This document shows positions 1 through 7,559 of a stretch of 31,003 bases of DNA, piece after piece. A program made the translations under genes and the position numbers. The notes under the pieces are model-generated. The model made no database searches, had not been told where the DNA came from, and saw nothing but the letters and a program-made list of their open reading frames with translations. The DNA comes from CAZPQK01 sp964588695 (lineage in GTDB: Bacteria; Krumholzibacteriota; Krumholzibacteriia; WVZY01; JAKEHA01), in NCBI GenBank assembly GCA_964588695.1, contig CAZPQK010000019.1, forward strand, positions 1-31,003, given 5' to 3'. The number at the start of each line of letters is the position of its first letter. The stretch's first letter is position 1.

Positions 1-131
1 CACTTCGCTCCTGGTGGCTTATCTTGACGTTAGCACGCCCTTGGCGAGCCTGCCAAGCCCGTTGACACCTGTTCTTAACCTTCGATCTGCGAAGCTCCAA
101 ACCTACTTCTAACACAGCCGGCCTGAAACCT

Positions 132-158
132 TACCGCTACGTCTCAGTTCTAGCGGTA
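132..158. repeat. 8-bp perfect inverted repeat upstream of the first gene
   Basis: TACCGCTA at 132-139 is exactly complemented by TAGCGGTA at 151-158 around an 11-base loop. A run of five T lies about 17 bases beyond it (177-181), too far for a standard terminator. It could be the end of an upstream unit or an operator for the gene at 286. The rest of 1-285 holds no gene I can support. Confidence 0.35.
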
Positions 159-285
159 GTACCCACGACGCGAGTGTTTTTGACTATTCTTCAGTGACAA
201 ATTAAGCTTGGTTGCCCCGACGCGTCGCCTTTGCTACTCTCTACCCGTTCGAACGGAGCAAACCATCGTAGATGGAGGGGGGAAA

Positions 286-1605
286 ATGCCTAGATTTCGC
301 CGACGCATCTGGTATCAAGAGCCGGGGGTCTATCTCTTATTGTTGTTACTGCCGCTGACTTCGTGTGAAAGCCTTTGTGGAACTCTCAAGGGAAACAAAC
401 GCCAAGGCGATGTCGAACCAGCTGCCCTGCAAGTAAGTATAACAACCGGCAACACCTCGAAGACACAACTGACAACGAAACACAACACATCGCACCCCGA
501 AATCACCGAAAATCGGATCGGAACGATTGAGGTGGGGCACACTGATCCAGTGATCATAACGATGATTGGCGTTGACCCGAATGGCGTGCGAAGCCTAACG
601 GGACGCCTGGAATGCACTGACGCCAATTCCACCGCTACGCCATCATGGGCTTTTAAGGTCGATGGCGCAGGCTCACCCGCTTTTCTCTGGGGCTCAAAAA
701 CGATCACGTTTGCCGAAATACTGACGGGACCGTGGGCCCAATTCGAACCATGCGCCCTCGGTGGTGTAACGTTCACGTATACTTCAATCGCGAAGGACTA
801 CGGCGGTAACTTTACCCACGGGGCACCAATCAAGTTTAGGATTGTCGAGAAGGGTGCTACGACATTATCGGATAACGGCCAATATGCGATCACAGCCTGG
901 GAAGAAGATGGAGTGGGCTCTACCGAAATTACCGTTGCCGCCCAAACCATACCTCTTGGCGAATCTTTTCCGGGGCATCTTACGCTAAAGTACTATATAT
1001 GCCGGTCGGCAACGGGCGAGTTCCTCGGACCTTTCAAAGAGACTATTCCTGATCGACTTGGCCTTGAATGGGAAGAAAACAAGCTCGTCCTCCCGTCGCC
1101 AGACGGTGCCCCGTTTTCCCTTTTTGATCGTATCTACCTGGTCTGGTACTACACGTACGTCGTCGACGGCGGTTCCACTCGAACTGTCAGTTTGTCCAAG
1201 ACCGTCGTGCTCGGCGGGAGTGAACCTCGTTTAACCACAACTTACCGGAAGCTACACCCCGATAACGTTGTAATAAATACTCGCGAGATTCAGGTGACCG
1301 TCAACCTTCCACAGGTATACAGCGAAGACGTGTCCGTACGCGTTCAGCTGCCAAGCTTCCCACATACAACAAATCTACCAAATAACCGGAAACTGACGTT
1401 TCCTGCGGGACAAACCAGCCGTACGTTTTTGTATACGCCCAACCGTCATGGAGACGCGCCAGTAACGGGAACGATAACGTTTAGATACACGCTTGAGACC
1501 AAATGCACTACGATCCAACAACGCTGTATTCTCGACTATCGCGCGCGGTGGGTCTCGGGTGGGGCCGTCGAACCCCCTGCAACGGGAGAAGTGATTTGCA
1601 AATAG
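286..1605 (+). CDS. Hypothetical lipoprotein with beta-rich ectodomain
   Basis: I do not recognise this 439-residue protein. The start at 286 is chosen over the in-frame one at 208 because a strong GGAGGGGGG Shine-Dalgarno lies just before it, and because it puts a basic n-region and a leucine-rich core directly before a lipobox (P-L-T-S-C, Cys27). It is therefore probably lipid-anchored outside the inner membrane. The mature part is rich in Thr, Ser, Val and Gly with alternating beta-strand character, as in Ig-like surface proteins. Several cysteines in the C-terminal half may form disulfides. No catalytic motif is visible. It stands alone and converges on the minus-strand gene ending at 1763. 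Coding is well supported by length and start; function is open. Confidence 0.72.
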   Translation: MPRFRRRIWYQEPGVYLLLLLLPLTSCESLCGTLKGNKRQGDVEPAALQVSITTGNTSKTQLTTKHNTSHPEITENRIGTIEVGHTDPVIITMIGVDPNGVRSLTGRLECTDANSTATPSWAFKVDGAGSPAFLWGSKTITFAEILTGPWAQFEPCALGGVTFTYTSIAKDYGGNFTHGAPIKFRIVEKGATTLSDNGQYAITAWEEDGVGSTEITVAAQTIPLGESFPGHLTLKYYICRSATGEFLGPFKETIPDRLGLEWEENKLVLPSPDGAPFSLFDRIYLVWYYTYVVDGGSTRTVSLSKTVVLGGSEPRLTTTYRKLHPDNVVINTREIQVTVNLPQVYSEDVSVRVQLPSFPHTTNLPNNRKLTFPAGQTSRTFLYTPNRHGDAPVTGTITFRYTLETKCTTIQQRCILDYRARWVSGGAVEPPATGEVICK

Positions 1606-1626
1606 CTGATGGACAACTTCAGCTAT
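1602..1626. repeat. Inverted repeat over the stop codon of the first gene
   Basis: ATAGCTGA (1602-1609) and TCAGCTAT (1619-1626) are exact complements around a 9-base loop. The 5' arm contains the TAG stop at 1603-1605. No T-run follows, so it is at best a weak or Rho-assisted terminator or an mRNA-stabilising hairpin. The rest of the gap between the convergent genes, to 1762, shows no gene. Confidence 0.35.
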
Positions 1627-1762
1627 ACGCTGTGCGCTCGCTTCCGAATTGCACTCAGAATGCTCCGCTTGCCCGAAGGCGCAACAGTACCCAACCCGGC
1701 TAGGTCGAACATGATCAAGTTGTATTTGCGAGACTAGGCGTTTGGAACAGCCGGACTACCAA

Positions 1763-3121
1763 CTACAACACGCCGGCCAGACGCTGCTTGCGACGGGTCT
1801 CGGCGTCTCGCAGTTCCTTCTGGAACTCCATCACGCGGCGCATTCGCTGTCCTATTTGCCACATGCCAACCGTGATCACCATCGCTACCGCCAGCAAACC
1901 TACAACTACGTCGCCCGCCCATTCGGGTTTAATGGCGAGGATGATCAGCGATCCAACAACGATCACCCCCGCGCCGATCGTTTCGGGCGAAAGAACTCCC
2001 AGCGCCCAAAGGATCGGTTTCTTCCAGGATCTCATCGGCAACGGGATCGAATTGTCCCAAGCCCGGTCGAAGTAGTTGTTCATCAAGCTTGCCAAGTTGC
2101 TATTGCCGTCGAGCCGCAACACCTCTCCGTAGTTGGCACGCGACGCACCAAAAAACCACGCACTCGCCAGAACAGTTTCCACCGACTGCTTACCTTCGTC
2201 GTATAAAATCGCCCCGCGAAAGTACGAATCATCTTCGCGATCGCCATAAATGCGAAGTTCGACGTCGACCTCTGGCTTCCCTTCACTCCGCCGCTGTTTG
2301 AGCACAAGTCGCAGGCCTTGAATTCCTTCGACCAACGAATCCGCTAGCGTTTTCGGATCCGAACCTTCGCTTAAAGCGACATTCGTCGTTGGCCCCAAGC
2401 AGAGAATACGAAGCGGAACGTTCGGGCGTTCGTCCAGCCACACATCAAGGTTGTCCGGAGAAAATATCGTCTTGGCATGATACGTACCGATCTTGACCAC
2501 GTGTCCCGACCGGGCGTCGAGCATCGTGGTAAATGTGTTGTATCCACCTACAACGTTTACGCCCACGCCTAGATCGGTGACCAGTCGCGAGCGAGCGATC
2601 TCTTCGCTGCCCAGAGACCCCATTAGGGCGCCAAAGCGTCCATCCAGGGCGGCGTCACCAAACCGCTTGTCACGGTTGAGTGTTAGCACCGGCAAAGGTT
2701 CAAGTTTGGGCACAATTTCGGTGTCCTTCTCGAAACGCGCCAGATCGCGGTCGAGCAACCAGCTAACGCCTAGGACGATCTGTCTGTCGGAGAACGAACC
2801 CAACCAGGGAGTCGCGCGGACGCCACGGATCATCGCCTTTATCGCGGGTGTATACTCTTTCGAATCTAAAGCCAAACGAAAGTCGACAAGCATGTTGGTA
2901 TGGCCTTGTGGAAACTCAAAACTAAGGCGTGGGGCGACCAGACGACCGTCATCAATTTGCGGAACATAAGCGGAGAGGTCGTAGAATCGGTACTTGAGCA
3001 GGTAGGCGAGAAGCTCAATAACCGTGCCTTCGTCGGGGGTCGCCGGTACTGCGCGCTTCTCCCAAAACAAGATGTCCCGAGCCAACGCATAGTGCTCGTC
3101 ACTCGGCTTGACTTGTGACAT
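1763..3121 (-). CDS. Two-TM membrane protein with a PLD/DUF5919-like cytoplasmic domain
   Basis: The protein has 452 residues, and its start is fixed by a strong GGAGGGGAG Shine-Dalgarno. Residues 1-180 form a soluble region I do not recognise. Residues about 235-360 resemble, from memory of the family, the phosphatidylserine-synthase/PLD-like DUF5919 domain seen at the end of some regulators. The cues are a 'PLRILCLGP' strand, a 'VELRIYGD' strand, 'DSYFRGAILYDEG', and a closing 'NNYFDRAWDNS'. No HKD catalytic motif is visible, so it may bind rather than hydrolyse a ligand. Two hydrophobic segments follow (about 381-397 and 402-421), then a short basic helical tail. A cupin gene lies 18 bases upstream on the same strand, so the two are probably co-transcribed. 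A sensor or effector role at the membrane is inference. Confidence 0.7.
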   Translation of the reverse strand: MSQVKPSDEHYALARDILFWEKRAVPATPDEGTVIELLAYLLKYRFYDLSAYVPQIDDGRLVAPRLSFEFPQGHTNMLVDFRLALDSKEYTPAIKAMIRGVRATPWLGSFSDRQIVLGVSWLLDRDLARFEKDTEIVPKLEPLPVLTLNRDKRFGDAALDGRFGALMGSLGSEEIARSRLVTDLGVGVNVVGGYNTFTTMLDARSGHVVKIGTYHAKTIFSPDNLDVWLDERPNVPLRILCLGPTTNVALSEGSDPKTLADSLVEGIQGLRLVLKQRRSEGKPEVDVELRIYGDREDDSYFRGAILYDEGKQSVETVLASAWFFGASRANYGEVLRLDGNSNLASLMNNYFDRAWDNSIPLPMRSWKKPILWALGVLSPETIGAGVIVVGSLIILAIKPEWAGDVVVGLLAVAMVITVGMWQIGQRMRRVMEFQKELRDAETRRKQRLAGVL

Positions 3122-3139
3122 ATCTCCCCTCCGGAACGT

Positions 3140-3514
3140 TTAGCCGTCTTCTTTAAGTTCCTTATCACCCGCAAAAACGTCGTGTGCCGAACGCGCATCG
3201 GGCAGGAGCTTGACCGTCGCCGTCATCGCGAGCTCTTCACCCGGATTGCACAACGTATGAAACTCGCCGTCGGGAGGCATGATTACCAGATCGCCGGGAC
3301 CCAGCGTTTCGCGATGTATCCCACTTTGCACCTCGATTGCACCGCTAATGACGTAGGTAACCTCAGTGATTTCGCAATGGCGATGCCATGGTTGGGTGTG
3401 GCCAGATGGAACGTGGGTCACGATCACCTCGACGTCATCGTCTAAGTAATACTCGCGCACTTCGCCGCCGTCGAGTTCCAGGCGCGGAATGTCGCGCTTC
3501 TTAAGTATCTTCAC
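3140..3514 (-). CDS. Small single-domain cupin
   Basis: This 124-residue cupin starts at a GTG (3514) preceded by AAAGG at a five-base spacing. The longer reading from 3664 lacks such a site and would add a non-cupin extension. Cupin motif 1 is clear: Gly38, His44, His46, Glu51, Gly58. Motif 2 is close to canonical: Gly74, Pro81, Gly83, His86, Asn90. The metal-binding histidines and glutamate are therefore present. No second domain is visible, so it may be a ligand-binding or small-molecule enzyme component. It is the first gene of a two-gene unit, followed after 18 bases by the two-TM protein. The substrate cannot be told from sequence. Confidence 0.82.
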   Translation of the reverse strand: MKILKKRDIPRLELDGGEVREYYLDDDVEVIVTHVPSGHTQPWHRHCEITEVTYVISGAIEVQSGIHRETLGPGDLVIMPPDGEFHTLCNPGEELAMTATVKLLPDARSAHDVFAGDKELKEDG

Positions 3515-3608
3515 AATGGCCTTTCGTCGGGTCGATCTCGCTGCGTGGACAAAGATACCGCGCTCGATACCAAATTGGAAGGGTCGTGTATTCAACCCGT
3601 CGATGAGG

Positions 3609-3637
3609 TTGCGGATTCCGCCAGACTGAGAGATAAT
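3609..3637 (+). promoter_or_regulatory. Candidate sigma70-type promoter for the secreted protein/protease pair
   Basis: TTGCGG at 3609-3614 and GATAAT at 3632-3637 are separated by exactly 17 bases, about 65 bases before the start at 3703. The -10 matches the consensus at five of six positions; the -35 matches only TTG. It lies in the gap between divergent genes. Confidence 0.35.
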
Positions 3638-3702
3638 CAATCGACAAGCCGACGACTTCCACAAGCCGCCTTTGTGGTCGCCTCGAACTATAAGGAGTAT
3701 CG

Positions 3703-4227
3703 ATGCGGTTCCCTATCCTTGCGGCTTTTTTAGCGCTCTTACTCACGCCGACTTCGATTCAGACGCCGGTCGCGACCGGCGACACCACGGATCAAAGCAA
3801 GAACCCTTTCACTGCCCCGCTAACCCGCGAGATCCAACATCCGGTTTGGTTTACCGTCACCGAATTAGAGCGTTCCCGCGCCGGGTCGCAGATTATCCTC
3901 ACGCTCCATGTCGCCCGCGCCACCGAAAGAGTCGACTTCGAGCTGTCCGTTCCTGATGGAGTCACAGTCGTTTCCGGACCGACCACATGGTCGGGACCCG
4001 TGGAAACCACCACCACGTTCGACTACACCTTCGTTGGAAACACAACCAAGCGCGGAGAAATAAAATTCTCCGGCCGGATGCTGATGCGCGACGGCCGCAT
4101 GCTTGGCGGCATGCACACCTACGTTCTGAATCCCGAAATCGCCGCCCCTGCACCAACCGACCAACGTATCATTGAGCATCCCGAGTACGGTCGACTCCGC
4201 GCAGTGACGACTGGGGTACTGCGATGA
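3703..4227 (+). CDS. Small secreted protein coupled to the downstream metalloprotease
   Basis: The protein has 174 residues, with an AAGGAG Shine-Dalgarno before the start. A signal peptide is evident (MRFPILAAFLALLLTP), followed by a Thr/Pro-rich linker. Residues about 45-140 read as a beta-sandwich, with alternating hydrophobics and 'FDYTFVG'-type strands. I do not recognise a named family. Its stop overlaps the next start as ATGA (4224-4227), so the two are translated together. The neighbour is a secreted zinc protease, which suggests a partner, chaperone or inhibitor; that is inference from position only. No catalytic residues stand out. Confidence 0.75.
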   Translation: MRFPILAAFLALLLTPTSIQTPVATGDTTDQSKNPFTAPLTREIQHPVWFTVTELERSRAGSQIILTLHVARATERVDFELSVPDGVTVVSGPTTWSGPVETTTTFDYTFVGNTTKRGEIKFSGRMLMRDGRMLGGMHTYVLNPEIAAPAPTDQRIIEHPEYGRLRAVTTGVLR

Positions 4228-6773
4228 AAAGAACACACATCACAGTACCAGCAATAGTCGGCCTCGCCCTTTGTCTGTACACACTTCCCGCTCGCGCCAA
4301 CTTCGATGTCATCGGCAAGTTCACCTACGAAAACCGCGTTTACGACGCATCAACATTCACCGACATCGACACGCTTGCCGTTCGCTTTGCCGATGTAGAA
4401 GTTTACAACGTCACCGGTGGCGCGAACACGTTTCTTAAGTCGGGTATAACGGACGCGAACGGCGAGTTCGCCATTTACAACGTGGACGCCACCACTACGA
4501 TGGATATCGAAGTGCGCTGCATGGCATCTAATCGCGGGACCTACCCCAACACCGGGCGCGTCGAAGTAAAAGACAACCCCGGTTTGTCCAACTATTCAAG
4601 CGCGGCCGTGTGGACCATGGTCCTTTCGGTTCCAGGCCACGTGCATAACGTTCACATCGACTTTACCTCCGTGCCGCAAGTGGCGGCCATCGGTCCCAAC
4701 CCAGACGAAAGCACCGGCCCGGCCGGCGCGTTCAACATCTTCGACAATGCGTTACGTGGTGTCGAAGAAGTCATCACTCTCGCCGCTACGCAACCACGCC
4801 CCGTCGACATTCTGTGGCAACCTGGCGTTACCAAGACCAGCGCAGTGATTGCCAGCCTGGGAGAGATCGTCATTTTGGAGATCAGCGGATTAAACGGCCA
4901 TCGGGACGAGTTCGATGACTCGGTGATTCTGCATGAGTTTGGGCACACTGTGGAGCGTTCGCTATGGGGTGGCACACGGTCGCCTGGCGGCACGCACGTG
5001 CTAGGCCAGTTTTACGACCCGCGCCTGGCCCTTAGTGAAGGATTTGCCACTTATTTTTCGTGCGGCGTCCGCAACGAGTCGTTCTATTTGGATTACGAAG
5101 CCGGTGGCTCACTCGCCTTCGACATCGAAACCGATGTCAACTGGGACGATAAGGCGTACTCAAGTGCCAGCGAGTTCGCAGTCTCGAAGGTACTGTGGGA
5201 CATTGCCGACACACCAAGCGACGGAGGCGATTGTATCGCGATGGGCAAAGACGAGATCTTTGACGTCCTTACCAACTACCTGTCGACGCTCAGTCCACCC
5301 GCCAGCAACGATACCGTCCCCAAAGTTATGGTGGATTTCTACAGGGGTTGGAAAGTGCGAGGACACCCAAACCTTGACGGTGTCGACCACATCATGAACG
5401 CGCACATCATGGAGTTCATGGACACGCCCAACTGGCGATGGTACGAGAACAAAGGCCCCGGTTTCGCCATTCCCGGAGGCGCCGGGCTGACCCGTTGGAC
5501 TAACGTCATGGATAGCGTCCGCGTGGCTGACATTTTTGGTGTCTTTTCGGAGCAGGAGTCTCACGCCGTTATCGCGTACGTAGAACTGCTGCACCCGGCC
5601 GAGATTGCCGACACCAACCGAGTAAACAACCAGCTAAAAATATCGCTGAAGTCTCCGCAAGGAACCACCGTCACGCTGTATGACAAAGGCATGGGTACCA
5701 GTGACGCCGACCACTTTGCCCGCGGTGGAACCAACGGCGGCATGTTTACCTGGTTCGGACTCGCCACCGGTCCCGCTCTGGCGCATCCGTGGTTGGACGC
5801 CGTCGGCGACATGCGCGACTTTGCCGGCGAAAACGCGGGAGGCATTTGGGAAATCACATTTATCGACGAAGTTGACGATGCGTTAAATGGCTGGTTAGTG
5901 CGTTGGGGCCTCGCGTTTATTCCCGGCGATTGGTACGATATTCCTCCGTCGCACGGCACCGACGTGTACCACACCAACTCGCTGTACGAGTGGCTGGGCA
6001 AGGGCGCCAGCCACGAGTGGACAGTCAGCGATCCGTGGGACAGCGACGGCAACGCCAACCACACACCGATCGACGCGGACTCGCTGGACGACGGAGTGAC
6101 TTTTTATCCTCCGTACCTTCCTGGCACGCAAGGCAAGGTTGATGTGGAGTTGTGTACCAGTGGCGCGCGCAACGGACGGTACACACAAGGCGCCTTCGTA
6201 GGTGACGACGACATCTACCTGCGCGGATGGTTCGACTGGGACAACGATGGCTTTCAAGACCCACTTGATGAGGTGGCGAACCTTATTACCAACCCCAACG
6301 ACTGGCCGTATTGCCAACCGTGTTCGACGTTTACGTTTACCTTTTCTGTTCTCGACACGGCGCAGTGGCAGGGCTATGCGCGTTTTCGCGTCGCGTATTC
6401 GGTGGTCAATCCAACCGGGCTGGAGGATTTTGGCGAAGTCGAAGATTACGAAGTCATGTTTTCCCCAACCGGAGTTCCGGTCGTCGAACGGCTTCGCAAT
6501 AATTTGGGTCAGAACTACCCCAACCCATTCAACCCAACCACAACAATCCGTTACGCCACGCGGACCCGTGGGCATGTCACGTTACGCGTTTACGACATTG
6601 CCGGAAGGCTGGTGGCCACGTTGGTGGATGAAATTCAAGCGCCCGGTAACGACCATCGCGTCGTGTGGAACGGACGAAATCGCCGCGGGCAGCCGGTCGC
6701 GGCGGGCGTGTACTTCTACACCCTCTCAGCACCGGGCTACGAAGCATCGCGCAAACTGGTGCTACTAAAATAG
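4224..6773 (+). CDS. Secreted zinc metalloprotease with P-domain, GEVEDY motif and FlgD-like C-terminal domain
   Basis: This is an 849-residue modular exported protein. After a signal peptide (1-25) comes a transthyretin/carboxypeptidase-regulatory-like beta domain (about 27-110). The catalytic domain carries HEFGH at 237-241 and a downstream SEGFATYF, where Glu272 is the likely third zinc ligand, giving a gluzincin-type arrangement. Residues about 455-575 resemble a proprotein-convertase P-domain. A GEVEDY motif follows at 737-742. The last roughly 90 residues are a FlgD-like/type IX-style sorting domain with NYPNPFNP, a 'VYDIAGRLV' strand and a 'GVYFYTL' strand, indicating export to or across the outer membrane in an FCB-type bacterium. 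It is translated from an ATGA overlap with the preceding small gene. The peptide substrate is unknown. Confidence 0.88.
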   Translation: MKRTHITVPAIVGLALCLYTLPARANFDVIGKFTYENRVYDASTFTDIDTLAVRFADVEVYNVTGGANTFLKSGITDANGEFAIYNVDATTTMDIEVRCMASNRGTYPNTGRVEVKDNPGLSNYSSAAVWTMVLSVPGHVHNVHIDFTSVPQVAAIGPNPDESTGPAGAFNIFDNALRGVEEVITLAATQPRPVDILWQPGVTKTSAVIASLGEIVILEISGLNGHRDEFDDSVILHEFGHTVERSLWGGTRSPGGTHVLGQFYDPRLALSEGFATYFSCGVRNESFYLDYEAGGSLAFDIETDVNWDDKAYSSASEFAVSKVLWDIADTPSDGGDCIAMGKDEIFDVLTNYLSTLSPPASNDTVPKVMVDFYRGWKVRGHPNLDGVDHIMNAHIMEFMDTPNWRWYENKGPGFAIPGGAGLTRWTNVMDSVRVADIFGVFSEQESHAVIAYVELLHPAEIADTNRVNNQLKISLKSPQGTTVTLYDKGMGTSDADHFARGGTNGGMFTWFGLATGPALAHPWLDAVGDMRDFAGENAGGIWEITFIDEVDDALNGWLVRWGLAFIPGDWYDIPPSHGTDVYHTNSLYEWLGKGASHEWTVSDPWDSDGNANHTPIDADSLDDGVTFYPPYLPGTQGKVDVELCTSGARNGRYTQGAFVGDDDIYLRGWFDWDNDGFQDPLDEVANLITNPNDWPYCQPCSTFTFTFSVLDTAQWQGYARFRVAYSVVNPTGLEDFGEVEDYEVMFSPTGVPVVERLRNNLGQNYPNPFNPTTTIRYATRTRGHVTLRVYDIAGRLVATLVDEIQAPGNDHRVVWNGRNRRGQPVAAGVYFYTLSAPGYEASRKLVLLK

Positions 6774-6794
6774 TGAGCCTCGATTGTGACGATT

Positions 6795-6803
6795 TGATAT
6801 ACT
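6795..6803 (+). promoter_or_regulatory. Extended -10 promoter candidate for the Hint lipoprotein gene
   Basis: TGA-TATACT at 6795-6803 fits an extended -10 element (TGn followed by a near-consensus hexamer). No good -35 lies 17 bases upstream. Transcription would begin near 6810, about 33 bases before the GTG at 6843. Confidence 0.35.
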
Positions 6804-6842
6804 CTGTTGTGCCCCTGCTTCACCACCCCTGTGGAGAATCTT

Positions 6843-7265
6843 GTGCGTACTAACTTCCAAATCGCCATTGTAACCATAATCGTCGCCTGGTGTAGCTTGG
6901 GGCTTGCGGGTTGCGACTCCGAAATCGCTGTTTGCTTCCCCGGCGAAACCCTCATTAACACCCCGGCTGGGCCAGTCCCCATCTCCCGCATTACGGCTGG
7001 CGACAGTGTCGTCACCGTTAACCCGTCGACAGGCGCGCGTGGAGTTGGCGTTGTGGTTGGCAACCACCGCACCCCGTCTGCGGGGCTACTGCACTTTACG
7101 CTCGCCGACGGCAGCGAGCTTAGAGTTACCGCACACCATCCGCTATGGCACCACCGTCGCGGCGCGACACTGTGTTTGTCCATCGTCCTCGATCCAGTCG
7201 GAGGGTTCCGCTGGAAGCGGTACCGCGCATCGGTTGGAAGTTCTCACGCTGGGAAGGACACGTAA
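6843..7265 (+). CDS. Hint (hedgehog/intein-type) domain lipoprotein, C-terminally truncated
   Basis: The protein has 140 residues from a GTG start with GGAG upstream. That start puts the signal peptide's lipobox (L-A-G-C, Cys24) at the expected distance; a longer reading from 6807 adds 12 residues. The Hint domain begins at Cys31 with CFPGETLINT, the block-A nucleophile region. It reaches block B with T-A-H-H-P (Thr96, His99), the residues that activate N-S acyl shift in inteins and Hint proteins. The C-terminal blocks with the terminal His-Asn are missing. The last 30 or so residues look non-domain-like and are shifted relative to a plausible continuation in another frame (7232-7363). It is therefore a minimal Hint protein or a frameshifted remnant. 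Catalysis is unproven. Confidence 0.62.
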   Translation: MRTNFQIAIVTIIVAWCSLGLAGCDSEIAVCFPGETLINTPAGPVPISRITAGDSVVTVNPSTGARGVGVVVGNHRTPSAGLLHFTLADGSELRVTAHHPLWHHRRGATLCLSIVLDPVGGFRWKRYRASVGSSHAGKDT

Positions 7266-7363
7266 CACGAAGCGACACGTTCGCCACACATAGTGATCCC
7301 GACGAATATACGATCACCGTGGTTAAGTGTATTTTTGAACCGGATACCGCGCGAGTGCAGTAA
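7232..7363 (+). pseudogene. Out-of-frame repeat-like fragment after the Hint gene
   Basis: In the +2 frame relative to the Hint gene, this stretch reads GWKFSRWEG at its start and 'YTITVVKCIFEPD' near its end. That resembles the G-F-x-x-W-x-G ... V-x-x-F-x-P pattern of InlB/Listeria-Bacteroides-type surface repeats. It ends at a TAA. One frameshift between about 7150 and 7232 would join it to the Hint protein. It may be a broken 3' part of that gene or a chance open frame. Confidence 0.35.
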
Positions 7364-7420
7364 CGCAAGGGCTTACACTGGCCAATCAATTTGACAATCG
7401 CCGGTGCAATCGGAACCTGC

Positions 7421-7440
7421 GCTTTACACTTTCGTAAAGC
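7421..7440. repeat. Short hairpin in the gap before the metzincin gene
   Basis: GCTTTAC (7421-7427) pairs exactly with GTAAAGC (7434-7440) around a six-base loop. No T-run follows. It lies just downstream of the end of the Hint region at 7363 and could end that transcript weakly. Confidence 0.28.
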
Positions 7441-7513
7441 TCGCACGACACTTTCGAAAAGTTTCCCACAATCTGTGCGCCATACCTGGACACGTGCATG
7501 TGTTTCCGCTAAG

Positions 7514-7546
7514 GGTTAAGTATACAGCACTCGCGCATACTTAACC
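7514..7546 (+). promoter_or_regulatory. Perfect 10-bp inverted repeat in the leader of the metzincin gene
   Basis: GGTTAAGTAT (7514-7523) and ATACTTAACC (7537-7546) are exact complements around a 13-base centre. The right arm ends 13 bases before the ATG at 7560, directly against the AAAAGGGG ribosome site. A TATACA at 7521-7526 straddles the left arm. It could be a dimeric repressor operator or an mRNA hairpin controlling initiation. Confidence 0.5.
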
Positions 7547-7559
7547 AAAAGGGGACATC

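Noticed and set aside
62..90. TTGACA at 62-67 as a promoter for the first gene
   Set aside because: The hexamer 17 bases downstream (GATCTG region) has no resemblance to a -10.
5895..6575. 226-codon minus-strand frame
   Set aside because: Antisense to the metalloprotease P-domain and GEVEDY region; Val/Arg-rich shadow typical of this codon use.
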